A program made the translations under genes and the position numbers. The notes under the pieces were generated by a model, which was not told where the DNA came from, did not search any database, and saw only the letters and a list, made by a program, of their open reading frames with translations. 31,972 bases of DNA, from the NCBI RefSeq assembly GCF_963860125.1, contig NZ_CAWLFA010000004.1, forward strand, positions 1 through 31,972, given 5' to 3'. Below are positions 1-6,760 of this stretch, one piece after another (position 1 is the stretch's first letter; each line of letters opens with the position of its first letter). This DNA comes from Picosynechococcus sp. PCC 7002 (GTDB lineage: Bacteria > Cyanobacteriota > Cyanobacteriia > Cyanobacteriales > MRBY01).

Positions 1-597
1 ATGCAGATTATTACTGTCACTGGGTATAAAGGCGGAGTAGGTAAGTCAACGAGCGCAATTCATATTGCTGCCTATCTCGCCCGAAACCAGAAAACCATAT
101 TGATTGATGGTGACCCGAACCGAACGGCTTTGAATTGGAGTCAACGGGGGGAGATGCCTTTTACAGTTGCTGATGAAAGACAGGCGATGCGTTTAATTAC
201 GGGCCATGACTTTGTCGTGATTGATACCCCAGCACGCCCCAACAGTGACGATCTACAAGAATTAGCGAAGGGCTGTGATTTACTTATCCTGCCAACAACC
301 CCGGATGTGGTGAGTCTTGAACCCATGTTGGCGATCGCCAATGATGTGGAAGACGCAAGATACCGAGCGTTACTAACGATTGTGCCCCCCTACCCCAGCA
401 AGGAAGGAGAAACCATGCGTAATGAGTTAATCGCAAACGGTCTCCCTACTTTTCAGAGCATGATCCGCCGTAGCGCGGCTTTCCAAAAAGCGGCTTTAGC
501 TGGTAAACCAGTAAACCAGATGTCTGGTAGAGATAGAATTCCTTGGAATGACTTTGAGGCACTCGGAAAAGAAATTATGGAGGTACTAAGAAAATGA
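1..597 (+). CDS. parA: ParA-type plasmid partition ATPase (small, type Ib-like)
   Basis: This is a 198-residue Walker-type partition ATPase that would move plasmid copies over the nucleoid using ATP and a small DNA-binding partner. The deviant Walker A motif KGGVGKST is at residues 10-17, DGDP at 36-39 (switch I region) and VVIDTPA at 72-78 (Walker B). There is no N-terminal helix-turn-helix, so it belongs to the short type Ib class, which pairs with small ribbon-helix-helix ParB proteins. Its stop overlaps the next start (ATGA, 594-597), which implies translational coupling. If the molecule is circular, its promoter and operator octads are at 31865-31971. No clear Shine-Dalgarno sequence precedes the ATG; the leader contains operator octads instead. 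Four 8-bp-phased octads also lie inside the gene (499-528) and are read as residues around VNQMSG. The assignment is secure; the exact subclass is inferred from length. Confidence 0.95.
   Translation: MQIITVTGYKGGVGKSTSAIHIAAYLARNQKTILIDGDPNRTALNWSQRGEMPFTVADERQAMRLITGHDFVVIDTPARPNSDDLQELAKGCDLLILPTTPDVVSLEPMLAIANDVEDARYRALLTIVPPYPSKEGETMRNELIANGLPTFQSMIRRSAAFQKAALAGKPVNQMSGRDRIPWNDFEALGKEIMEVLRK
499..528. repeat. Octad operator/centromere array inside parA
   Basis: Four hexamers of the ACCAGA/TCTGGT type start exactly 8 bp apart at 499 (GCTGGT), 507 (ACCAGT), 515 (ACCAGA) and 523 (TCTGGT). They lie in the coding sequence of parA. The same phasing recurs at five other sites on the plasmid, so this is not codon chance. 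The likely role is binding of the ribbon-helix-helix partner of ParA. Confidence 0.7.
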
Positions 598-826
598 GCA
601 GCAAATTTGGAGACATCATCGGAAAAGCAAAACAAACCAGTAAACCAGATGACCAGATATCTGGCAAACAAGATAAGCAGTCTACCGAGACCGAAAAAAT
701 GGCGAATCTTTGTGTGAAGGTTCCCAAGACCCTTAGGCAGCTTGGGCGGCAGAAGCGAAACGGAATGGAATCACCATGACCGAAGTGATTGTCGAGGCTC
801 TTAACCAGAAGTTTGGCAAACCATAA
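594..826 (+). pseudogene. Small ParB-like DNA-binding protein, frameshifted
   Basis: The reading frame starts at ATG 594, overlapping the parA stop. It reads MSSKFGDIIGKAKQ, an acidic linker, then NLCVKVPKTLRQ, which looks like the start of a ribbon-helix-helix DNA-binding domain. At about 738-745 the frame is lost and soon stops. The neighbouring frame continues the same domain as WAAEAKRNGITMTEVIVEALNQKFGKP and stops at 824-826. The whole span is two bases longer than a multiple of three, so one deleted base explains the break. An intact gene would encode 77 residues, typical of partner proteins for short ParA ATPases. This is either a real inactivating deletion or a sequencing error; the conserved second frame favours a very recent event or an error. 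The domain assignment is inferred from pattern and context. Confidence 0.75.
636..665. repeat. Octad operator/centromere array inside the parB-like gene
   Basis: ACCAGT (636), ACCAGA (644), ACCAGA (652) and TCTGGC (660) start at exact 8-bp steps. The array encodes part of the linker of the ParB-like protein. The unit is ACCAGA plus two variable bases, and the last copy is inverted, as in the other arrays. Confidence 0.72.
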
Positions 827-841
827 AACCAGATGTCTGGT
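804..841. repeat. Octad array over the parB-like stop codon
   Basis: Five octads start at 804 (ACCAGA), 812 (TTTGGC), 820 (ACCATA), 828 (ACCAGA) and 836 (TCTGGT). They cover the last codons and the stop of the parB-like gene. The outer copies match the consensus best. A close relative of this segment occurs at 2087-2116. This may be the plasmid centromere or an autoregulatory site. Confidence 0.7.
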
Positions 842-1275
842 TTTCTTCCTACATAAAATTTTTGATAATTCCGGAGTTTTTGGCAGGGAATTACTAGGAA
901 CTGAGAGGAGCAGAGTTAGTGATGAGACACTTTCCCATGTCTCTCTACTACCGTTCCAGCACGTTGTCCCCCATGGGACTATTTTGTAGGCGAGTTCTAG
1001 GATGCTGATTCTATCGTCGAATCGCTTCAAAAAGGTCAATCCTCAAAAGTTCTATCTCATATAGTTTTCAGCCATTATTTCTCCCATCCATAACCTTAGG
1101 TTTCTGCTCAAATGTGCCTGCCAGTCCATAATGCCCTTTGTTTCATGACGACAGATAGCATGTTTGAAGGGGCGAGAGTGATTTACTCGATGGGTTGATT
1201 GAAGAGTTAGAAAGTTAGGATTATGACATCGGAGAAAAGTTTTAACGGAAATATTGTTCTACTAGGAGTAAAGCA
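842..1275. other. Non-coding stretch between the partition and toxin-antitoxin genes
   Basis: No credible gene is seen here. A short hairpin, GAGACA (924-929) with TGTCTC (938-943), follows the partition genes but has no T-run, so it is not a convincing terminator. A Shine-Dalgarno sequence (AGGAG, about 1265) serves the antitoxin start at 1276. No strong promoter was recognised by eye. Confidence 0.4.
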
Positions 1276-1503
1276 ATGACTACCACGCAAATGCAAATTG
1301 TTGAGATGATTCAGAGTCTACCAGAACCTGCTTTGGATGAGATTAAAGTCTTTGTTGATTTTGTGAGTTGGCGGTATCAGCGGAATCCTGATGCTCCACA
1401 ATCACTCAGTCGAGGGGAAGCGATGGTCGCAGCCATGGTTGGTCAAGGAACCAGTGGTCTGACAACGGATGAGATTATGCAGATGACAAGGGGTGAGGAA
1501 TGA
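1276..1503 (+). CDS. Antitoxin of a VapBC-type pair (small, DUF2281-like)
   Basis: This 75-residue protein begins MTTTQMQIVEMIQSLPEPALDEIKVFVDFVSWRYQ. That is the pattern of small antitoxins in which a short helical N-terminus (here, bundle-forming rather than a classic AbrB fold) precedes a flexible tail that wraps the toxin. An AGGAG ribosome binding site lies a few bases upstream. The gene overlaps the PIN-domain toxin by four bases (ATGA at 1500-1503), so the pair is translationally coupled with the antitoxin first, as expected for type II modules. The acidic tail ending MTRGEE fits a toxin-binding segment. The family name is from recognition of the N-terminal pattern; the antitoxin role rests mainly on its position. 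Confidence 0.75.
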   Translation: MTTTQMQIVEMIQSLPEPALDEIKVFVDFVSWRYQRNPDAPQSLSRGEAMVAAMVGQGTSGLTTDEIMQMTRGEE

Positions 1504-1904
1504 AACCTGTTTTGGTGGATAGTAATATCCTATTGGATTTATTTATGCGTGATCCGCAGTGGTTGCCGTGGTCATCTCAGCAGCTAGCCCGATGTGCAGA
1601 TGAGTCGGAATTAGTGATTAATCCGATTATTTATGCGGAGATCTCTGCTGGCTTCAATACGGTCGAAGAGTTGGAGGGGGCGATCGCCTCGGTTGATTTC
1701 CGGCGGGAAGTTTTGCCCTATGGGGCGGCATTTCTTGCAGAGAAAGCCTTTCTACAATATCGACGCAGTGGAGGAACTAAGCGATCTCCCTTGCCGGATT
1801 TTTACATTGGGGCGCACGCACTGACGGCAGGTTATCGACTATTAAGCCGTGATCGCCAGCGTTATCAAACCTACTTTCCTGACCTTGATTTGATTGCACC
1901 TTAG
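1500..1904 (+). CDS. vapC: PIN-domain ribonuclease toxin (VapC family)
   Basis: This 134-residue PIN-domain protein would be an Mg-dependent ribonuclease that stops translation when the labile antitoxin decays. The expected acidic active-site residues are present: D7 in VDSNILLD, E47 in IIYAEISAG, D100 in LPDFYIGAH and D118 in SRDRQRY. The length is normal for VapC. It follows its antitoxin with a four-base overlap. On a plasmid this is a post-segregational maintenance module. The RNA target cannot be read from the sequence. Confidence 0.9.
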   Translation: MKPVLVDSNILLDLFMRDPQWLPWSSQQLARCADESELVINPIIYAEISAGFNTVEELEGAIASVDFRREVLPYGAAFLAEKAFLQYRRSGGTKRSPLPDFYIGAHALTAGYRLLSRDRQRYQTYFPDLDLIAP

Positions 1905-1951
1905 AAGGACGTTGGGTTTGTTCCAACCAAAGTGGGGTCACGCCATAAAAC

Positions 1952-2058
1952 GGAAAAAATCGCATGCTAAGGATTATGCAAATATCTGAAAGCTTTGTTG
2001 TGTAGGGAATCCAGTGATTGACTATGAACTCACGAAAAGGAAAAAATCGTACGTTAAG
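1952..2058. repeat. Short diverged direct repeat
   Basis: A 20-bp segment beginning GGAAAAAATCG at 1952-1971 recurs at 2039-2058 with 16 of 20 positions identical, offset by 87 bp. It lies between the toxin gene and the IS element and has no coding signal. It may be a duplication scar. Confidence 0.4.
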
Positions 2059-2086
2059 AGTCAAGAACTCGCAAACCATTAGTTAG

Positions 2087-2116
2087 ACCAGAAATTTGGT
2101 AAACCATAAAACCAGA
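2087..2116. repeat. Second copy of the parB-end octad array
   Basis: ACCAGA (2087), TTTGGT (2095), ACCATA (2103) and ACCAGA (2111) repeat the 8-bp phase and order seen at 804-833. The 27 bases from 2083 also still read LDQKFGKP and a stop, like the end of the parB-like gene (LNQKFGKP). A stop codon immediately upstream shows that no gene remains. It is either a duplicated centromere half or a relic of a second parB. The IS element inserted about 35 bp to its right. Confidence 0.65.
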
Positions 2117-2159
2117 TTTTATGTTGTGGCGATCGCACCTGGTTTTACGAAACGAACCT

Positions 2160-3260
2160 CTAAGTACAGGACAAAAGTTGTATGGGGTGAAACTCTGACC
2201 CAAGTAGAGATTGGGGAGAAGCGGTAAAAAAGCGACGCAATAAGTCAAAGTCATAGCGAAACAAACTCCGAGCTCGACGGCCATGGGCCTTGATGATACG
2301 AATCGGTTTTTGAGTATGTCGCCATAAACCCGCTTGCATCGCCCAGACAAAGCCAATGGCCAACAGAGCCAGCAGCTTCGACAAACGCACCTTATCGGTA
2401 AAATGGGTCGATTCCAAGCAAAAGCCACGGGTCTTAAGAGCCCCAAACAGGGTTTCAATTCCCCAGCGACGACGGTAATCTGCTAGAGCATTTTGAGGGT
2501 CATGGGTGGTGATGATAATCAGAAACTCATCCTCATTTTTGTGAGCTCTTCGTTTCGGGTCGAGACGAGTGCCCATGACGTAGACCTGACGACCCCAGAC
2601 CCACCGTTTTCCTGACAGTATTCTTGTTTCGCCAATGGCTAAGGAGCGAAACAGATGTGACCCCGCGATGGCGGGTTGACCTTTGCCTTTACTTATTTTG
2701 TCGGTCTGACGTAGGCGCAGACGAAAGGGAATAGGCTTATCGAGCATCAGATACGATAACCAGGGCTTGCCGATAAACTCTCGGTCTCCCGTGAGATAGG
2801 CAATCTCGATATTGGGAAATAAGGTTTCAAAGCGTTCGAGCAAATCCATGCGCTCTGTACTATTGCTGTTGCCCCTCTTCTTTTTGAGCATCGTCCACAT
2901 CAATGGATAGCCGATACCCTCATGGACGACGCACAGCATTAGGATGTTGAAGTCAGTTGTCCCCAATGACCAGTTGGTGCGGTCGATGCTTAAGACCCAA
3001 GGTTGCGGGATAGCCGCGATATTCATTACCATCCTGGCGATTTTGTCCATGTTGACGTCAAAGGACTGAAAGAATCGCTGCATGCGTTTGTAATTAGACT
3101 CTTCTGCTGCATTGCCTCCCCAGACGGTGGCGAGTTTGGCGAGATTGACGGTTTTTGCTCGGAACAGTGCCACCAGGAAGAGGGCGATAAATGACAGTCT
3201 GGCTCCATGCCATCCGAGATGAGGTCGCAATTGGCGGCGAATTTCGCTAATCTGATTCAT
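2160..3260 (-). CDS. IS4-family DDE transposase
   Basis: This 366-residue transposase catalyses cut-and-paste movement of the surrounding element. The catalytic acidic residues are D93 (LSIDRTNW), D159 (LTGDREF) and E269. The last lies in the IS4 signature Y-2-R-3-E-6-K, matched exactly by Y262, R265, E269 and K276 in DYRRRWGIETLFGALK. The frame is uninterrupted, so the enzyme is probably functional. The stop codon uses the first three bases of the element, so the last codons are encoded by the terminal inverted repeat. No neighbouring gene is cotranscribed. Confidence 0.95.
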   Translation of the reverse strand: MNQISEIRRQLRPHLGWHGARLSFIALFLVALFRAKTVNLAKLATVWGGNAAEESNYKRMQRFFQSFDVNMDKIARMVMNIAAIPQPWVLSIDRTNWSLGTTDFNILMLCVVHEGIGYPLMWTMLKKKRGNSNSTERMDLLERFETLFPNIEIAYLTGDREFIGKPWLSYLMLDKPIPFRLRLRQTDKISKGKGQPAIAGSHLFRSLAIGETRILSGKRWVWGRQVYVMGTRLDPKRRAHKNEDEFLIIITTHDPQNALADYRRRWGIETLFGALKTRGFCLESTHFTDKVRLSKLLALLAIGFVWAMQAGLWRHTQKPIRIIKAHGRRARSLFRYDFDLLRRFFTASPQSLLGSEFHPIQLLSCT

Positions 3261-3338
3261 GAGGGCTTGATTGATTTGTGCTTATTTCCATCAAACCCTC
3301 TCCCTCTATCCTTTTCAAACTTTTTGTCCTGTACTGAG
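2160..3338 (-). mobile_element. IS4-family insertion sequence, apparently intact
   Basis: The element is 1,179 bp. Its left end starts CTAAGTACAGGACAAAA and its right end, read inwards, starts CTCAGTACAGGACAAAAA; these are imperfect terminal inverted repeats of about 20 bp. It is flanked on both sides by the same 9 bp, AACGAACCT, at 2151-2159 and 3339-3347, a clean target-site duplication that fits IS4-type transposition. It carries one transposase gene on the minus strand. Perfect flanking duplications suggest recent insertion. It sits between the second octad array and the terminator of the nitrile hydratase operon. Confidence 0.92.
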
Positions 3339-3430
3339 AACGAACCTATAAAACTCTAGATTTTTCGCTGAAACTGGCTTTTGTTTAGCAATTAACTCTT
3401 TTGAGACAGGAGATATTAAGAGTTGATTTT

Positions 3431-3473
3431 CAAAAAAATAGCTTCAATCGTCCCAAAATTTATTGAAGCTATT
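3431..3473 (-). terminator. Rho-independent terminator of the nitrile hydratase operon
   Basis: A perfect 12-bp stem is formed by AATAGCTTCAAT (3437-3448) and ATTGAAGCTATT (3462-3473) around a 13-base loop. Read on the minus strand it is followed at once by a run of Ts. It lies about 200 bp after the last gene of the minus-strand operon, with nothing in between, so it should end that transcript. The gap 3348-3672 holds nothing else that was recognised. Confidence 0.85.
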
Positions 3474-3672
3474 AGTAGTTAATTGAGTGTATCGAGGCCG
3501 GCTCAACCATTTCGTTCTACTGCTCTTTAACATGCCTTAAATTTGCTGTTTTACTAAGCAAAAGAGAAAAAAAACTGTCATCTCTCTCCTTATCAAGGTT
3601 GTAAAGCCGCGAGCCAATAATGCCCCTTCGGAACCCTAGCCACAGCGACTTTAGGGCCAGTAAAGGAAACTG

Positions 3673-4320
3673 TCAGGCTAACCAAATACCAGACAGGAAG
3701 GCGAAGCCTAACCCAGCAAAAGCAGACCCGGCAAATCGAAGATTGAGGGTGCCCACTTCAGATTTTGCAGCAAGGCGCTTTGCGGTAGTATAGGCTGTGA
3801 TCGTGATGACCATTTGAATGCTAGTAAAACCCAATAGATAAGAAAATAGCGGCCCCATATCGGCCCCCACAATTGCCTCCCCATAGGCATAGCCATGGAA
3901 CAATCCGGAGATCGCCGCTAAGGCCAGCACGATGAACGGAGCAGGTGGTTGCTTGAGAGCCAACAAAATGCCAAATAGCAACACCGACGCCGAAATGATT
4001 ACCTCCGGCAGCGGTAAGTTGAGCCCCATTAAATGCATTCCGGTACCCACTAGTGCCATCAGTGTAAAAGTAATGGGCATGATCAGACCTTGTCCCATCG
4101 CCGCTGCGAGTAGGCCAATGACTACTACGAATGCCAAATGATCCAGCCCAATGACGGGATGTCCTAGTCCTGATAAAAAGCCTTGGATGGCGTTGGTTGG
4201 TGTACTCCCGCCAAACGGGTGGTGAGCAAGGGCGGGAGCAGCGAGAGCGACGCTACTCAGACTCATAAAGCCACCCATGACCAACATACGGGTTCGGGAA
4301 AAATGAGGGGTCGATTTCAT
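3673..4320 (-). CDS. HupE/UreJ-family metal permease (probable cobalt or nickel uptake)
   Basis: This 215-residue membrane protein has an N-terminal signal-like segment ending near residue 32 (SVALAAPALA-HH) and about six hydrophobic helices. The family motif HPxxGxDH is at residues 54-61 (HPVIGLDH), and a second conserved block FHGYAYGE is at 141-148. HupE/UreJ proteins carry nickel or cobalt. Being last in an operon for a cobalt-type nitrile hydratase, cobalt supply is the likely job, but this is inference. The histidines just after the signal segment could bind metal. The start is 19 bp after the accessory gene and the operon terminator follows. Confidence 0.88.
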   Translation of the reverse strand: MKSTPHFSRTRMLVMGGFMSLSSVALAAPALAHHPFGGSTPTNAIQGFLSGLGHPVIGLDHLAFVVVIGLLAAAMGQGLIMPITFTLMALVGTGMHLMGLNLPLPEVIISASVLLFGILLALKQPPAPFIVLALAAISGLFHGYAYGEAIVGADMGPLFSYLLGFTSIQMVITITAYTTAKRLAAKSEVGTLNLRFAGSAFAGLGFAFLSGIWLA

Positions 4321-4339
4321 CGTTTATGTTCTCGAATGA

Positions 4340-4696
4340 TTACAGTTCAGAAGGTTTGCAGTGCAGTAATTGCGATAGTTGGGTTTCGAGCTCACCTGTC
4401 GCAATTACCCCCGATTCAACCAGCACTGTTTCCAGGGCGGTTAACCAACACTGGTAATAGTCCCAGTTAGGGTCGTTGAGGTCGTGGGTGTTTTCCCATT
4501 CTTTAATCGTGGCCATGAGGGTTTGGCGAAAGTCTTCCCACTCGTAATAGCCCTGTTTGGAGAGGGCGATCGCCACGCCAAAGGCCATTTTTTCCCAATC
4601 ACGATCAAAGTGGAGATGCCCATCTTTGCGCGGCGGTGCTTCTTTGGGATTTCCCATTAGGCTGGTCGCCGCAAAATGCTCGAATTTAGTAAACAT
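4340..4696 (-). CDS. Nitrile hydratase accessory (activator-type) protein
   Basis: This 118-residue protein resembles the N-terminal helical part of the nitrile hydratase beta subunit: HFDRDWEKMAFGVAIALSKQGYYEWEDFRQ and YYQCWLTALETVLVESGVI. Small proteins of this kind (P14K/NhlE/NhhG type) carry cobalt into the alpha subunit by subunit exchange in cobalt-type enzymes. It follows the alpha gene by 76 bp, giving the order beta-alpha-accessory known from cobalt-type operons of Rhodococcus. The C-terminus is short and has a single cysteine (LLHCKPSEL). Family assignment is by sequence pattern and context; the mechanism is by analogy. Confidence 0.85.
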   Translation of the reverse strand: MFTKFEHFAATSLMGNPKEAPPRKDGHLHFDRDWEKMAFGVAIALSKQGYYEWEDFRQTLMATIKEWENTHDLNDPNWDYYQCWLTALETVLVESGVIATGELETQLSQLLHCKPSEL

Positions 4697-4772
4697 TGCT
4701 GGTGTCTCTCACTATCGGCGGGCGGAATCAAGACTTGTTTTCATGTGTTTAGACTCCTCATTAACAAAAGGA

Positions 4773-5396
4773 CTAAACTTGCACTGTGGCGACGCCCATC
4801 ATGGCTTCTGGCGTCAACAGTGCGGTCAGTTCGGCTTCGCTCATATCTTCGGTGCCAGGGGGGCGTAGGGGTAATACCCACCAACGAATCTGGGCACTGC
4901 TATCCCACACACGCACTTCGACGGAATCATCGAGCTCAACCCCAAACTCTGACAGCACTTTGCGCGGTTCTCGCACAACACGGGCACGAAAAGTCGGGTC
5001 TTTGAACCAGTAAGGTGGCAGTCCTAAAGTGGGCCAAGGGTAGCAAGAACACAATGTACACACAATGATGTTATGAACCTCAGGTGTGTTTTCGACAATG
5101 CGCATGTGCTCGCCTTCAGCCCCTGACATACCCTGAGGAAAGTCCATTTCCTCACAGGCGGCATTACAGTCTGCTAACAGCCGCGCCTTAAATTCGGGGT
5201 CAACCCACGCTCGGGCAACTAGTTTTGCCCCATTAAATGGCCCCATTTGCGTTTCAAAATAGCCGAGGATGTTATCAACAGTGTCACCCGTGATGATCCC
5301 CTTTTCAATCAACAATGACTCCAGTGCTTTTACCTTTGCGGCACTAACAGCTTCGCGATCAGCTCCATATTTAAATCCGGGATAGTTACTAGGCAT
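4773..5396 (-). CDS. nthA: Nitrile hydratase alpha subunit, cobalt type
   Basis: This 207-residue subunit binds the catalytic metal of nitrile hydratase, which adds water to nitriles to give amides. The metal-binding claw CTLCSC is at residues 113-118, followed by YPWPTLGLPPYW. Threonine at the second position marks the cobalt class; iron enzymes have serine. The first two cysteines of the claw are normally oxidised for activity. The conserved stretches VREPRKVLSEFG and RVWDSSAQIRWWVLPLRP are present and the length is normal. AAGGAG lies seven bases before the ATG. The gene is 12 bp after the beta gene. Thiocyanate hydrolase gamma is a relative, but the single fused-length beta subunit argues for nitrile hydratase. 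Confidence 0.95.
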   Translation of the reverse strand: MPSNYPGFKYGADREAVSAAKVKALESLLIEKGIITGDTVDNILGYFETQMGPFNGAKLVARAWVDPEFKARLLADCNAACEEMDFPQGMSGAEGEHMRIVENTPEVHNIIVCTLCSCYPWPTLGLPPYWFKDPTFRARVVREPRKVLSEFGVELDDSVEVRVWDSSAQIRWWVLPLRPPGTEDMSEAELTALLTPEAMMGVATVQV

Positions 5397-5408
5397 GAAG
5401 ATCTCCTT

Positions 5409-6155
5409 TTACACAGCTTCGATATACACTTCAAAAATGTCGTTGTAGTAGAGCGAATTGGGCTCAGTCAAAGATTCTGGCCAAATATCCTTATTCTTAA
5501 AGGCCAGACTATACACGGGCATCGGTGTGCCAATGCCATCTTCTGTGGGAAAGAAGTAAGTAAACGCACCTTCGTACACCAGCACCACTTCCGCTACATG
5601 TCCCTTCAGATGCCCAGGTAAGCGGCTATGGTCAGCCGGTGAGACATTTTTGATGCGAACCTGATCGCCCACACTAAATTTTGGTGGGGCGGGAAGCTCT
5701 CGCATCGGTGAGTCCCCTTCTTGCAGATACTTCAAAACTTGGGCGTCGATTTCGGCAGCACCTCCATCCGGTAAGGGTGCCGCCGCCTTTTCGCTGTTCT
5801 CTAGCAATTCAGCAGTGCGAGCATCCAGTTCTTCCTGGGTGATGTACCCTTCAGAAATAAAAAAACCGGAAATGCCTCCTAACCATTTTTCGTAGTAGCG
5901 CAAACGGAAGTAGTCAAAAGGGTGCATGCCTTCGGCCCCCATGCGCAAGTGTCCCCAAGTCCAAAAGCTTTTAAAAGTGGTGGGCACTTCCTCAATTGCA
6001 TAGTCGGGCAGCGAGTCACTCAGATGATTGCTGAGTGCCATCATGGCGGTGTGAATGCCAAAAATACGCTGTTCCCAAGGTTCGACAAATACTTGAGTTT
6101 CGGCATTGATAGGGTCGAGCCCTTCTAGCCCCCCCAGATTATGCTGTAGTTTCAT
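5409..6155 (-). CDS. nthB: Nitrile hydratase beta subunit
   Basis: This 248-residue partner of the alpha subunit starts MKLQHNLGGLEGLDP, close to the family's N-terminus. A helical region (FVEPWEQRIFGIHTAMMAL, then FDYFRLRYYEKWL) is followed by a C-terminal SH3-like domain with KFSVGDQVRIKN, SRLPGHLKGHVAEVV and PVYSLAFKNKDIWP. Slightly longer than average because of a spacer near residues 125-155. AAGGAG precedes the start by about 11 bases. It is first of the structural pair, before alpha. No amidase gene is on the plasmid, so the amide product must be handled by a chromosomal enzyme or excreted. Confidence 0.93.
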   Translation of the reverse strand: MKLQHNLGGLEGLDPINAETQVFVEPWEQRIFGIHTAMMALSNHLSDSLPDYAIEEVPTTFKSFWTWGHLRMGAEGMHPFDYFRLRYYEKWLGGISGFFISEGYITQEELDARTAELLENSEKAAAPLPDGGAAEIDAQVLKYLQEGDSPMRELPAPPKFSVGDQVRIKNVSPADHSRLPGHLKGHVAEVVLVYEGAFTYFFPTEDGIGTPMPVYSLAFKNKDIWPESLTEPNSLYYNDIFEVYIEAV

Positions 6156-6221
6156 CAGCAGTATGACTCCTTATGTCTGATGTATAGGTTAAAAATTGAC
6201 TAAGTGGGGCAAGGTGCCCGA

Positions 6222-6731
6222 TTATTCCCGCGCTGTGGCAACGGTAGAAGTGGTCATGGCTTTGCCCCACGCTTCGGACAGATAGCCGAATAAGTTGCCA
6301 AGAATCATGGCGACGATCGCAATTAACACCGGATTGTTGGGGACAGCAGCAGTTACGGGATTACCGGTTACTGCTACCGTCCCTACGGTTTGCGAAAAAC
6401 CCCAGACAATGGCTGGTGTAATGCCGTGGGTAAAGGGTAATTTTGAGGCCTGCACCATACCAGCACTACCAATGCCCACACAAATGGCAGCCACTAGTGG
6501 ATTTGGCCCAATCAAGTCGATAGCCCACAGTGAGAGGGCGGCAATAATAATGCCGGTAATATTGCAAGAAATAGACTTAATAAAGCCCCGCACACCGCCC
6601 CCCACAATAAAAAAGGAGGCCCAGGCAGTAAAAGTGACCCAAACCGGCACAGGGATGACCGTTGCAGTCAGGAAAACATCAACACCGCCGAGTACGCCGA
6701 TGCTAATCGTTAAGGCTTCGGATTGTTTCAT
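6222..6731 (-). CDS. DUF1097-type membrane protein
   Basis: This 169-residue, very hydrophobic protein has about five membrane helices and glycine-rich turns (FFIVGGGVRGFIKS, AICVGIGSAGMVQA). It resembles the DUF1097 family, whose function is not established. It lies 30 bp after the CobW-type gene and 66 bp before the beta subunit, all on one strand, so it is probably cotranscribed. A role in moving substrate or metal across the membrane is possible but unproven. No catalytic motif is visible. Confidence 0.75.
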   Translation of the reverse strand: MKQSEALTISIGVLGGVDVFLTATVIPVPVWVTFTAWASFFIVGGGVRGFIKSISCNITGIIIAALSLWAIDLIGPNPLVAAICVGIGSAGMVQASKLPFTHGITPAIVWGFSQTVGTVAVTGNPVTAAVPNNPVLIAIVAMILGNLFGYLSEAWGKAMTTSTVATARE

Positions 6732-6760
6732 GGCAAATTGTATTCTGGATTATTGGGGGG

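Noticed and set aside
924..943. GAGACA/TGTCTC hairpin as the parAB terminator
   Set aside because: The stem is only six pairs and no T-run follows.
3932..4141. Plus-strand open frames opposite the nitrile hydratase operon (also 4183-4470, 6295-6780 and others)
   Set aside because: They are antisense shadows of well-supported genes and lack ribosome binding sites and recognisable domains.
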